The notes beneath the pieces were generated by a model, which was not told where the DNA came from, did not search any database, and saw only the letters and a list, made by a program, of their open reading frames with translations. DNA of 64,000 bases from Prorocentrum cordatum (taxonomy: Eukaryota > Sar > Dinophyceae > Prorocentrales > Prorocentraceae): the NCBI GenBank assembly GCA_963575745.1, contig CAUYUJ010015018.1, positions 1-64,000 on the forward strand, in the 5' to 3' direction. A program made the position numbers and the translations under genes. This document shows, piece after piece, positions 11,305 through 21,803 of this stretch; within the stretch, counting starts at the first letter, position 1; the number at the start of each line of letters is the position of its first letter.

Positions 11305-12856
11305 AATGAAGAATTCTGATGATATCATTCCCAGGTGGAATGGAGACCTCACCACGGTGGACGACTACGAGAGAGACGTCAAAGCTTACATTCGTGGGAC
11401 ACGACGCGACGAGCGCTACATTTGTGGACCGAGGCTCTAGCGAAAGCTAGAGGGCCGCGCTCGACTGGCAGCCGAAGATATCGACTGGGACAAGCTCGAG
11501 GCTGACAGCGGTGCAGGCTTCCTGCTAAGACACCGCAGGTCGAAGCTCGGAGCTCAACCGGTTCAAGATGCTGGAAAATACATGGCGAGATGGATCTTCG
11601 ACCTGCGCAGGGATAACGGCGAGCCAATGCCGAGCTACATCAGCAGGGACGACGAAGCGTATCACGATGTGATCAAGAGTTTCGACACTGAGTGTTTCAA
11701 GCGCCAAAGGATGGAGCGGCTGTCGGCCCGGGCCAAGGAGTGGAACTCTCTCTATCAAGAGGTGACCTGGTTCCTCAACAAGATAGCATACGAGGGCCTG
11801 GACGATGCCGCAGACGAGGCCAAGAGACTCAACGATTGGCCGAGGAACTTCACTCAGCCTGGCCTCGAGGAGATACCAGAACATCCGGACTTTGGCACGA
11901 ACTTCCAGCAGGCTATCCCGCTGGATCGACTACGGTGCTGGCTACTTGTGCAGCGCTCGCGGCTAACGCCGACGGAGCGCGCAGCGGTCATCAGCGCAGC
12001 CAAGGGGACGTTTCACTATGAGAGTATCGGCGAGCAGCTGCGAGCATCGTGGCCAGATGACGAGCTGACGAACCGCGACAGAAAGGGGAAGGAGCATCAA
12101 TGCCGTCATCGAGACCGCCGCCGCGTTCACGACGGATGGGACCAAGACGAAGAAGAACCCTACGCTGAAGGGCACATTTACTACGAACAGTCCGAGACGT
12201 CGGTCGGCACCGAGAACGAGGACGACGACAGCCCGGAGGAGCCGCTTTACAGCGCTGAGGAGATCGAGCAAGCAGAGCAGGCCTTCGCCGCTCGGGAGCG
12301 CAGTTCTGAAGAAGCTCAAGATCTCCTTCGACGTGTGAAGACAGCCCGGAAGTTCTACCCCGTGGATGAGATAATAAAGAAAGGTCGCCGCGACAAGCCT
12401 TCAAGGGGACGGCAATCCACGAGAAGCCAGAGGCCAAACAACAAGTCGCTCGACAAGGGCAGGAGAACATCATCCAGAGACCCGAAGGCGAAGACACGTC
12501 GCAGAGGACCCTGTCTGAAGTGCGGCGGTAATCACGAGACGAAGGATCACATGCCGAGGAGCCAGTCTGCCGATCGCGATCGTGGACCGAAGAGGGGCTT
12601 CTCTGCGTTCGCGTTATACGACGTCCAGCGCGACGCCGAGATGGAGGCGACGATGATCAAGCACGACAAGTCGCTGCGCGAGCTAGAGGACGCGCTGAGC
12701 AAGCCAGAGGTCCCGAAGCGCCACGACGAGAAGCTCCCGATCCTGGCCGCGCTGGAAGAGACGAACGACTGGATGCTGGTGCGCGTGCTGGAGCTTGCCC
12801 GCAGGGGCTTCGGCTTCCTGGACATCGGCGCTACATCCTCCATCATCGGGACCTGA
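11305..12856 (+). pseudogene. Copia Gag (capsid and nucleocapsid), frameshifted
   Basis: ATG at 11305 opens a copia-type Gag (…IIPRWNGDLTTVDDYERDV…, then a TAG after …YICGPRL, then …RKLEGRARLAAEDIDWDKL…); after a frame change the main open frame runs 11582-12856. The C-terminal part is basic and contains a degenerate zinc knuckle CLKCGGNHETKDH at 12512-12550 (C-x2-C-x3-H-x4-H instead of C-x2-C-x4-H-x4-C). The last residues of this frame, FLDIGATSS, already belong to the protease. Gag would package element RNA in virus-like particles; this copy cannot make the full protein. Confidence 0.85.
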
Positions 12857-13207
12857 TCTACGACGCGACGGGAAAGAACATCAAGATGGACACCTCCCAG
12901 CAGCCGACGCTCATCCTCGGCGACGGCAACTCCAATACCTGCACTGGCAAGGCCACGCTCCCGCTGAACACTGCCGGCGCGGACGGTGACCTGGAGATTG
13001 ACATCCTGGACGCCGACGCCCCGTTGCCCGTCGCTGATCGCAGTTGTCGCGCCACGACGGCCCTGGGCCGCGATCGACTGCGAGAAGAACGAGATCTACG
13101 TCAAGAAGCTCGGCCGCCGAGCTCAGCTGCTCTCCCTTCCGAGCGGAAATTCAGCATTGCTTTTAGTGGCCGAAGCTGACTTCGGCTTCGTGGCGACCCT
13201 CGAATAG
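12795..13207 (+). pseudogene. Copia aspartic protease (retropepsin), broken
   Basis: Active-site motif L-D-I-G-A-T-S near 12820-12840 corresponds to the D-T/S-G-A signature of retropepsins. Downstream …PTLILGDGNSNTCTGKATLP… (from about 12904) and …IDCEKNEIYVKK… (about 13071-13106) continue the domain in two further frames. A TGA at 12854 and at least one frameshift near 13040 interrupt it. The protease would process the Gag-Pol polyprotein. Confidence 0.75.
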
Positions 13208-14336
13208 GAGGTCGCGCCCTCAACGCCGATTGCTGCGCCGGTGCTGGAGGGTAAAACAGACAAAGAGCAGTCGCCAGAACGTGGAGCCACACGAGATCCC
13301 CTACACATGAGCCCAAAGGCCCGGGAAGCCCAAGATGATCCCCCAGCGGCTCCCAAGACGAGCCCACTCAGACCGCTACTTCGGGTGCGGCTGAGAGGTC
13401 TACACCACCATCATTAACGGGATCATCAAGACCAACAACTGGTTTCGGAAGATCACGCATGGCGACTCTTGGAATTTCAGGCACAGGGGCCTCTAGTACG
13501 TCAGAAACGGCATCTCCGAGACCGATTGCGGCTACTCCCGGGAACACGATTACGGAACCCAACAGAACTTCGCTTACGTTAACACCCACTTCGGATCCAA
13601 AAAAAGGCCGAGACACCTCCTCGCGAGCTCCCAAAGATCCCAAGATGTCCTGGACTCCCTAGAGACCCAGACGCTCCTCCTTCCATCGCCATGTTGGCAA
13701 GAGCCGAATCTTCGAGCCCAGAGCTCAGCGATTCTCATCAACTTCCACACCCGCATGAGCCTCAATCGCGAGGCGAAATTCCGCGAAGCCGACGCCCAGG
13801 AGGTCAGGGTCAAGGACGACCAGATGAACGAGTGGAAGCCAGTGGGCAGCAGTTCGCAGCGGACGTCCTCAGCGACCCAGGGGCGCCCGCGACTGCCTAC
13901 CGCACGGCTCCCAGGGAAGCTTGTTCGCCGTGCTGGGTTGGGCCGGAAGAGCTACCTGATGTTCGAGACCGAGGACAATGCGACGGGGGACTCGGAGCTG
14001 TTCCTGGACGAGCACTTGCCGCAGTGGGAGATGTGGGCGATGGAGCTTCATCTAGCCTGGACCTGCACGACGCGATGGGGCAAGGTAACCTGCAATGGCT
14101 TCCTGAAGACCATCGAGGAGCATAACTGGAAGCTTGACGGAATGGGATTTCCTGCGCCGCTCTTCCCGACGAAGTTCCCGACCTGGAAGACAGACGAGAA
14201 GCCCAGCGCCCGCCAGGAAAAGATTCCAGCCCCCAAGGAGATCAAGAAATAGACGGCGGCCGTCTCCCAGCAGAACGAGGAGCTTCGCGACAGCATCGAG
14301 ATCGCAAGGTCCGCTGTCTCGACGAAGTACCAGGAC
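13208..14336 (+). pseudogene. Copia polyprotein linker between protease and SAP/methyltransferase-like region
   Basis: Open segments at 13755-14252 (…FETEDNATGDSELFLDEHLPQW…) and onward (…QQNEELRDSIEIARSAVSTKYQ…) look like genuine polyprotein: balanced, helical and partly coiled-coil, leading directly into the frame that holds the SAP motif. No catalytic domain recognised here. Stops and frame changes are frequent. Confidence 0.55.
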
Positions 14337-15533
14337 GTGAATGCCTCTGCGGGCATCGACACGGAGGAGATCTACAGGCTGTTCAACATGATGGCGATCG
14401 TGGACCACCTCAAGCCGCTCTGCAAGCTCTACGCGCTGACGCACAGCGGCAAGAAGGAGGATATCTGCGACCGGCTGGTAGCCTACATCACTCAGCAGCT
14501 GGGCGACGCCAAGCCGACGGTCCAGGTCAAGCAGGAGCAGGGGGCGCAGATCAAAAGACAGCAGATCACGTTTTATATCCTGGGCGGCACGGTCAAGAGC
14601 CACTTCGCACAGGCCCGCATGGCTCTGGGGTGCCGTGCCCAGCGCGGGATCGCCAAGAACGAGCCGATCATGAAGGTCAACCCCCACGGCTGGTGCTGCC
14701 AGGTGTGCGCAGAGGAGATCACGCAGAAAGAGTGGACGAAGTTCATGAGGAGCGGGTCCGTTGGAGCCGAGACGATAGCCGACCCCTCAAGGGGCGCCAG
14801 CGTCTTGCCATCAGGTCTGCGACGCACAGTTTCAAGACCGCCCTGTTCGGAGCCATGGGCGCCCCCCCCCACCTTCGGCCGCCTGGCCATGGTCGAAGCC
14901 TGCGCGCCAGAGGACTCCAACCTCGGCCAGATCTGCGAGCAGGAAGGTCTGGAGTTCGCGCGTCTCGGACCACGTGGCGACTTCGACCTCCGCCAGCCGC
15001 AGGGCTACCACAAGGCCAAGTATATGCTCGACGAGAACAGGCCGGATCTACTTGCCAGCACTCCACCCTGTGAGCCATGGTCGATCATCCAGAATGTCAA
15101 CCAGCGCACCGACCAGCAGGAGGAGAATATGCGGAAGAAGCGGCTGAAGAGCCAGCGGATCTTCGAGAACAGCATGCGTCTCATCGGGCACCAGGTCAGC
15201 AACCTCAAGGGCTCGGTCATCGCCGATCAGCCGCATAACAGTCGCTCGCGGCAGAAGACCTGCTGGAGGGATCTACACATGCTGCTGCCCTACGAGGTCA
15301 TCGTGGACGGATGCGCCTGTGGACTACGAGCCCCTGACACTGGAGAGCCCATGAAGAATCGCTGGAAGTTCTTCGCCAACAACAAGCACATCTGGACAGC
15401 CCTTCAGTCACTTCAGTGTCGCGGAGGACACAATCATGAGGAGGTTGAAGGAAGCGACCGAACCGAAGCCTTGGGAAGATGTCCGAAGATGCTCTGCCGA
15501 AGAACCCTGAGGGCACACGCAACGCCAACTTAA
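14337..15533 (+). pseudogene. SAP-like motif plus cytosine-methyltransferase-like domain in copia Pol
   Basis: One open frame of about 398 codons; the GTG at 14337 is internal, the frame continuing from upstream. Codons 25-51 (14409-14489) read LKPLCKLYALTHSGKKED followed by ICDRLVAYI, the pattern of a SAP DNA-binding motif. A Cys-rich segment WCCQVCAEEITQ follows at codons 118-129. Then come features of a C5-cytosine methyltransferase fold: VEACAPEDSNLG (14892-14927, like motif I), an acidic/Pro segment ending PPCEPWS (15063-15083, like motif IV with its catalytic Cys at 15069), and ADQPHNSRS (about 15222-15248, in the position of motif VI, which is normally E-N-V). The C-terminal …DGCACGL…GEPMKNRWKFF… has no clear counterpart. 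DNMT capture by dinoflagellate retrotransposons is published; whether this divergent domain belongs to that group is inference. Confidence 0.6.
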
Positions 15534-15703
15534 GCTACTTCGAAGAGGTGATCGGGAACTGCCACTTTTTGGCAGCTGCCCAGCAGCCCCCCGCGGAGCC
15601 GACCCCGGAGTCGGCAGAGGAGCTGCGACCACCCAAGGACGGGAAGGACTCCCTCGGCTGAACGAAGGAGGCGATCAAGCAGCTGGAGAGCTACGTAAGA
15701 TTG

Positions 15704-16417
15704 GTTCACACCAATCTGGGACATCTTCCACGTGCCACTCTTTTTCGCTATCTCCGAGACCGAGGTGCCCGACCTGAAGTCCAACGGGCCGCTCGCAACT
15801 TTAAGTGCGACATCTGCGACGCACGCCGACCTCCTACGAAGCGGCCGCCAGCATCATCAGCAGAGTTACCGTAGAATGGTCACGAAGTTCTATTTGACGC
15901 TTTATCTTGGATTCGTCGCAACACGAACGCCAACACTCTGGCGCTCGCGGTGCTGGACGCGGGCTCCGACATCCTCTACGCGCGTTCGATCGACGAGAAG
16001 AAGATACCAGAACAACTACGTCAAGTACGAGCTGGAGACCCACGACATACTTTCGCCACCAAGTGGTTCCCATGGCCGGGACGCCCGAAGGTCATGCGCA
16101 ACGACCCAGCTGGCAGCGCAGTCTCCGACGAGTTCAGGGAGTGGGTCGAGAACCAAGGCATCTACTGCCTCCCGTGTGCTGCTGACGCACACTGGCAGAT
16201 CTGGAAGATCGAGCGCGCCATCGAAGCCATTAAGGAAGCTCTCGACGCCTTCGACGAGATGATCTCTCCCGACGCGCCTACCAGCGAGATGTTCGGCCTC
16301 CAGACGGCAGCCCGCAACGATCTCACGAGGATCGACGGCTTCAGCCCACTTCAGCGCCATGCCGGAAGGACGCCTACGGGGACGACTGTCAACCCCGACG
16401 ACGAGCCGGACAATTAG
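15704..16417 (+). pseudogene. Copia integrase, zinc-binding and catalytic core
   Basis: HHCC zinc module: H at 15707 and 15722 (HTNLGH) and C-D-I-C with Cys at 15806 and 15815. A TAG at 15872 interrupts. The core follows: …FDALSWI… (first Asp), …RNDPAGSA… (second Asp) and …AADAHWQIWKIERAI… (Glu of the DDE triad), then …GFSPLQRHAGRTPTG, the usual motif after the core. The 15950-16417 segment is open and in one frame. Integrase would insert the cDNA into chromosomes. Confidence 0.85.
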
Positions 16418-17366
16418 CCCAGAGCTACAGGACAGCACGTTCGCCAGAGATGCTCAGATACGTCGACTACCCCGACTGGCCCACATCCAGACCGAGAACT
16501 CTGATAGAGTCAAGAGGGCAGAGGCGGCAAAGTTCAGGTCTTTCAAGAAGTACAAGTGCGGGGACTTAGTCTTCGTCTACCGTAGGCCCCCACCTGGAGC
16601 CTGGAGGAAGAAGGGGCAACCACGATCAATGCCCAGACGAGGACGATGGTACGGACCTGGACGAGCACTTTGTCACGAACCCGCTAGCTCTGGACACCGA
16701 CCTGGTCTACCTGGCGTAGTCGTGAGCATTGCCCTGGCAGGGCGGCTTTACCGAGTTGCACCCGAACAGCTACGATCAGCCACACCTTCTGAAGAAGCTA
16801 CGGACGCGCTCCGATCTCGGAGCGAACAGCCAGGCACCTGGACGTTCGGGGAGGTACAGAAGCAACTCGACACCAACGAGGTGATCGACCTCACCAACGA
16901 GCAGCCACCCACTAGTGACGACCACGCCTACGACGACGGGAGTCTACAAGCGCTCGGACGTTCGAGCACAACCCAAGTGGACATGGGGCCGTTGATGAAG
17001 ATGACGACAGGCCTCTACCATCTCAAGGAGCACCTCGGGTCTACGCACCTGGAGGCGGAGGAGGAGCCACATCATCGTCAGCGCCACGACCAGCACCATC
17101 ACCACCATTACCTACGAGACGGTTGCGACGGAAGACAAATCCGTGGACGCTGGAGGAGCCACAGGAGCCACTCATACAATACGCACCACAAGAGCCACCA
17201 CTTGGACTCGAGGCACCTACTGAAGGACCACCTGCCGAGGAAGCTGAAGTTCCAGCCGAAGCCGACGAGGAAGGTCCACAGATCGACCCGAAGGACGATG
17301 ACATGGAGGATAAGGCCTCATAGAAGCCCGTCCCTGGAGGCTCAGAAGCTGGAGAACTGGCGGTAG
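16359..17366 (+). pseudogene. Copia integrase C-terminal domain and IN-RT spacer
   Basis: A different frame continues Pol: …KKYKCGDLVFVYRRPP… (chromodomain-like GDLVFVWR motif of copia IN), …GRWYGPGRALCHE…, …RLYRVAPEQLRSAT…. The remainder is a charged, His- and Pro-rich spacer toward the RT. The frame overlaps the previous one by about 60 bp, showing a frameshift near 16400. Confidence 0.7.
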
Positions 17367-17428
17367 ACCCTGAATCAAAGGAAGCTCGACCAGGACTACC
17401 TCAGAAGCAGACTGCGGGCACCGACGAG

Positions 17429-18355
17429 GTGACAGAGCCCCCCGTCAACAAGTCCAGAATCAGCGCCGCAGTTCAGGATGACTTCTCATACTATTTGCAG
17501 GAGGGTAGCTTCTACAGCGACTACGCCGACAGCACCCAGCAGCACGACGAGACCAAGGAGGAGGGCGAGCTGATCGCGTTGGAGATTCCAGTCAACCACG
17601 AGCACGCCTTCATGAACTACTTCGAGGGCCCGAGCTCGCAGGCTCGCAAGGGTCGAGTGGGAGCTCCTCTCAAGAAGTCAACGCCAGAGGAGAAGAAGAT
17701 GCTACTTGAGGCCCAGAAGAAGGAGTCCACATCCGTCCTCAGCACCAAGGCCGTAAGGGTCCTCTGCCGAAAGGGCATAGATCCAGCACGTCTTCTACGC
17801 TGCCGTTTCGTGCCCACCTGGAAGAAGGACGAACGAGGCAAAGCTCTAAGAGGCAATGCTCGGCTCGCGGTACTCGGCTTCAGCGATTCTGATCTATTCC
17901 ATCTACGTGCAGCATCACCTGTCGCTTCACGACGTGCTCGCCAGTTTCTACTAGCTCTGGCCGCCAGGCACAAGTGGCTACTGGGGAAGGCCGACGCAGT
18001 GACAGCATTCCTGCAAGGAGAGACCGACGAGGAGAAGCGGAATATCTACGCCGACCCGCCTAAGGATGCCTGCCAGGCTTTCGGCATGAAGGAGGGCTAG
18101 GTGCTGCAGCTGTTCAAACCAATGTGCGGTTTCGTACATGCACCTCGCAAATGGTGGCCACATGTCAAGGAGACTGTCAACAAGCTTAGGCTTGAGGCCA
18201 TCCAGTGCGAGCCCTGTGTCTGGGTCATCAGCGACTGCGACGGCAAGTCGATCGGCATGGTCATTCTACACGTAGACGATATAATGATCGCCGGAGACCA
18301 CACCGACAAATCCGCCCTGCAGAAGCGGAAGGAGATTCAACAGGCTTCCGAATGA
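17429..18355 (+). pseudogene. Copia reverse transcriptase
   Basis: Contains …LLRCRFVPTWKKDERGKAL… (the copia KxRWVxxWK start), …ADAVTAFLQGE… with the first catalytic Asp (about 17988-18023), …CGFVHAPRKWW… (YGLxxAPRxW) and HVDD at 18269-18280 (YVDD-type box with two Asp). Both catalytic regions are intact but a TAG at 18098-18100 interrupts the otherwise continuous frame. After 18355 the RT thumb continues in other frames (about 18371-18715). Confidence 0.9.
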
Positions 18356-18689
18356 ACACCCTGGAAGAGGATGGCTTTCGTTCAACGTGGAGTCAGCCTC
18401 CGCCAGAACGATGCTTTCACGTGCAGCCTCGCCCAGGACACCTTCAGCATGAACGTGGAGCCGATTCCGATCAAGCGCGGCAGGAAGCCTACTGGCGGAG
18501 CTTCCGATCGTGAACGTTCTGATCTACGGGGGCGGCTTGGCACCGTGGGCTGGAGAGCGCAGCAGTCAGCGCCGTGGCTCAGCGCCGAAGCTTCACTACT
18601 ACATGCCGAGATGCCTACCGCGACGGTCTCCACGATTCAGAAGTCAACCAGCTCATCCGCACCACAAACGACACCGCTGACGTCATCAT

Positions 18690-19247
18690 GGTTACGCCTG
18701 CGATCGAGAAGCTGAGCTGGCAGTCGCTGGCTGGGGCGACGCCGCATGGGCAGCCCGGATCACAGGATAATCCCAAGGAGGCAAGATGATCGCGCTGGCA
18801 CCGCTATCGCTTCTAGACGGATCCACAGAGACCGTGGCGCCTATCTCTTGGAGATCGTGCAAATTGGCACGCGTTGCCAGAAGCAGCACGAGTGCCGAGG
18901 TGCAGATGATGATGGAGACGCTCGACGAGATCAGCTACGTGCGGCTTTTCATCTACAAGCTAGAGTGCGGCCATGTGCATTATACCAACAGGCAGGCCGT
19001 GAACGACACCATCTCAGCCTGCCCTGGGGTCCGGGTCACAGACGGGAAGTCCGGGTACGACGCCATCGAGAAGAGTGAGTCTGCTGGACTGGGTCTTCGA
19101 GATAAGAGGACCGGTATCGAGCGCCTGGGCATCAGGCAGCAGAAGCAGCAGACAGGGCTCCAGATTCGCTGGTTTCACAGCGATGCTATGCTAGCCGACG
19201 GCCTCACGAAGGACCCTTCTTCAGAAGCGGACAACGCTGGCGGCTAG
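18690..19247 (+). pseudogene. Copia RNase H domain
   Basis: …WRSCKLARVARSSTSAEVQM… carries the conserved S-S-x-x-A-E with the catalytic Glu, …RLGIRQQKQQTG… and …IRWFHSDAMLADGLTK… (the ADxLTK motif ending copia RNase H). The upstream part with the first Asp is in another frame (…LAGATPHGQPGSQDN…). Stop TAG at 19245-19247, about 270 bp before the 3' LTR. Confidence 0.85.
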
Positions 19248-19520
19248 TGGTTGATCCTCTCCATCGGTCAGCCCGCAAGCGCAAGTCCGAGGGCATCGAC
19301 AAGCTGGATCACGGCAGCCCGCTGGATCCCGACACCGCCCTGGAAGCCCTGGTGTACTTCTCACGTGAAGATGAGTCCCAGCAGGCTGAACCTGCCGGAC
19401 ATGAGGCCCTCTGCGGCCGGGTGAGCCCTACCACACGCTCTGTGCGTTCTGTGAGTTCTGTGAATTCAGGAGGTAAGGCCAGGTTTCGACGCCGCAACAT
19501 CGAACTTTATTTTTTGGGCA

Positions 19521-20038
19521 TGCAATTCACAAGTCCAGAGCCTACCTCACTGTGCCTACCTACGGCAGATGGCCCATCGAGGCCCGAGTTCAAGACACGG
19601 CCCTAAGGAGCCTAGTACATAGTATCCATATTACGTACGTCCGCGTTCCCTGGCGTAGCAGGTTCCCTTTTTTATATTTTTGTTTGTAGCCTAGCCATGC
19701 TCAATGGTCTTCCCAAGGTGCCGTAGAGAGCCCCAAGCCTTAGAGATGTTTTGAGTGCTGCACACGTCCCCAAGACATTTCCTCCGAAACCGTCTTGGCT
19801 CAAGCTTTTTGTGTAGCAGCGAGAGGCTGCTAGACTACTGACTTGCGGTCTGAGCCGCAGCACAGCGAATTGGCCCGCTGACAAACAAATTCCTGTGCCG
19901 GGTCATCGTGTGTCCAGCGACGCACTTCCCCACTGCCCCGCACATCCACAACGTCAATCAGGAGGCCGAGGAAATTAGCATTCAGAGGAGTATAGAAGGA
20001 CTTATCTGAGGGCAGTGGTCCGAGGCGGGACCACTGCA
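19521..20038 (+). repeat. 3' LTR of the copia element
   Basis: Starts TGCAATTCAC, ends ...GGGACCACTGCA. Same landmarks as the 5' LTR: SL-like segment at 19783-19804 and stem-loop at 19814-19832. It has an extra block of about 16 bp around 19925-19940. No strong polypurine tract precedes it (the sequence before it is TTTTTTGGGCA). Confidence 0.95.
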
Positions 20039-20075
20039 GAGGAGGAGGAGGGAGGAGGGAGGAGGGAGAAGCTGA
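20039..20075. repeat. Right part of the GGA target microsatellite
   Basis: GGA/GGGA repeat resuming after the 3' LTR, matching the left flank. Confidence 0.85.
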
Positions 20076-20289
20076 GGCGCCAGGCCACTTCGGAGAGCCC
20101 CCCTGGAGTTACCAAGGGGACCGGCAGGGGCGGATCAGCGGGCCGGAGGGCGCAGAGGGAGGCGGGTCTCCCTCACGGAGGCTCTCACAGTCCCGCGGGG
20201 CGGAGAGGAGGGGCGCGCCGTTGGCGCACCGGCCACGCCGAGGCCGAGGGAGGCCAGCCGCGGCAGCAGGGGCTGGCCGGCGAGCCATT

Positions 20290-20432
20290 CCTCCTCCTCC
20301 TCCTCCTCCTCCTCCTCCTCCTCCTCCTCCTCCTCCTCCTTTTCCGCCTCCTCCTCCTCCTCCTCCTCCTCCCTCCTCCTCCTCCTCCTCCTCCTCCTCC
20401 TCCTCCTCCTCCTCCTCCTCCTCCTCCTCCGC
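20290..20432. repeat. (CTC)n microsatellite
   Basis: Nearly perfect CTC array with a TTTCCG interruption. Open frames through it give Leu, Ser or Pro runs. Confidence 0.95.
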
Positions 20433-20518
20433 CCCCCAGCGAGAAGAGGCGCAGGTGGCGGCCGGGGCGCTTCCGCACAGCGCGGGGCCCGCGCGCGACC
20501 CCCCCCCCACCCCTGTTT

Positions 20519-20916
20519 CGAGGAAGAAAAAACGCCATACACTATCAACATCAACTTTTCCACTTCCCTTCCAAAGTTTCGCCCTTCCAAAGTTTCGATA
20601 CTCGCCCTCCACTTCCAAAGCTTCGAGGAAGAAAAAACGCCATACACATACCCCTCGGTCGTTGAAAGCAGGTATTTTTGGATTCCCAGATTCCAATCTA
20701 CTTTCAGCGCCTTCCTACTTCAAGAGTCGAGTGGTTCTCCCTCTTCCTTCCTCTTCAGGAGGCGGGGCGGATACCCGATCTATTTCCAACGCCTTCCTAC
20801 TTCATGTTTCTACCTACTTCTTCCGACCGATGGGTAAACTTATGGCGCGGAGCGCCAAAAGTTTGTGTTGACAGTGTTGTTGTTTTTCGACTGTTGGAAG
20901 TGGAGGGCGAGTATCG
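20519..20916. repeat. Short direct and inverted repeats
   Basis: GAGGAAGAAAAAACGCCATA occurs at 20519 and again at 20624 (period 105). A 23-bp segment at 20596-20618 (CGATACTCGCCCTCCACTTC...) is repeated as a perfect inverted copy at 20894-20916. No coding sequence recognised. Confidence 0.8.
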
Positions 20917-21590
20917 ATCAACTCATCGGTCAACGGATGACTGACGACGAGGTTTCTGTCAGCCTGGCTCGGTGCCATCGCACGAACACCACTCATCTGC
21001 GGCTCGCCGCCGGCCAGCGCTCGATGGGCCGACGGACTACAGATCCTGAGCCTGGCGGCGGAGGCGCGGGCACGTGCTGGACGCGAGCCTGAGCAGCACC
21101 GTCGCGATCACCATCCACAGTGGCGCAGCGGGCTCACGAGTCGGCCCGCGCGGCACGCCGCCGCCGCCGCTCGGCCTGCCAGCTGTGCGGCGCTCTGTCC
21201 GCGGGCGCGCGCTCGCGCGGGGACGGGTGCCCTCCCCTCGCGGGGGCTCTGCCGCGCGGTGGCGCCGCGGTGTCGTGCTCCCCGCTCGCTGGCTTTCGCA
21301 GGGCGCTCGGCTGGCCCCCCGTTGTGGTCGGGCGGGGCGGGGCGGGGCCTCTGCTGCGCGAGGCCCCGAGCGTCTTCAAATGCGTCTGCGGTGGGCCGCC
21401 AAGGGCTGTCCCGCCGCGCGGCAAGGTGGCAGTCGGGCGCCGACGCTCCCTTGCGGTCGTCTGGTGGATTGTCGACTCGGGTGCGTGGGAACCGATGCCC
21501 GGGTCTCCTGTCCCGCTCCCCCATGTTCCGTTTCCTCTTCGTCATCCTCGCGCGCACCATCATCTTTGTTCCCAACGATATTCCTCGTCA
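20917..21590. other. GC-rich region without a recognised gene
   Basis: Several overlapping frames on both strands of this GC-rich interval encode Arg/Ala/Pro-rich products; no motif recognised. Confidence 0.35.
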
Positions 21591-21599
21591 TCATCCTCA

Positions 21600-21775
21600 T
21601 CATCAACCTTCCCTCCCCTTTTCCTTCCCTCCTCCTCCCCCTCCTCCTCCTCCTCATCATCCTCCTTCCCCTCCTCCTCCCCCTCCACCTCCTCCTCCTC
21701 CTCATCATCCTCCTCATCCTCCTCCTCCGCCCTCCTCCTCCCCATCCTCCTCTCCGTCCCCTTTTCTCGCTCTCC
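21600..21775. repeat. CTC/CAT imperfect microsatellite
   Basis: Pyrimidine-rich array of CTC with CATCAT interruptions. Confidence 0.85.
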
Positions 21776-21803
21776 CCCCTTCTGCGTCAACGCAAACTTG
21801 GGC

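Larger units (their letters stand above)
10762..20038 (+). mobile_element. Ty1/copia LTR retrotransposon, complete but inactivated
   Basis: About 9.3 kb element flanked by two related LTRs that begin TG and end CA. Order inside: gag with a zinc-knuckle-like motif, retropepsin, linker, SAP-like motif plus methyltransferase-like domain, integrase (HHCC then core), reverse transcriptase, RNase H. The order PR-IN-RT-RH is diagnostic of copia rather than gypsy. Several frameshifts and in-frame stops (for example TAG at 15872 and 18098) disable it. Immediate flanks are GAGGG (10757-10761) and GAGGA (20039-20043), compatible with a 5-bp target duplication but not informative inside a GGA repeat. Confidence 0.95.

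Noticed and set aside
19440-19520. Canonical polypurine tract before the 3' LTR
   Set aside because: Only GGAGG (near 19470) is purine-rich and it lies 50 bp away; the sequence next to the LTR is T-rich.
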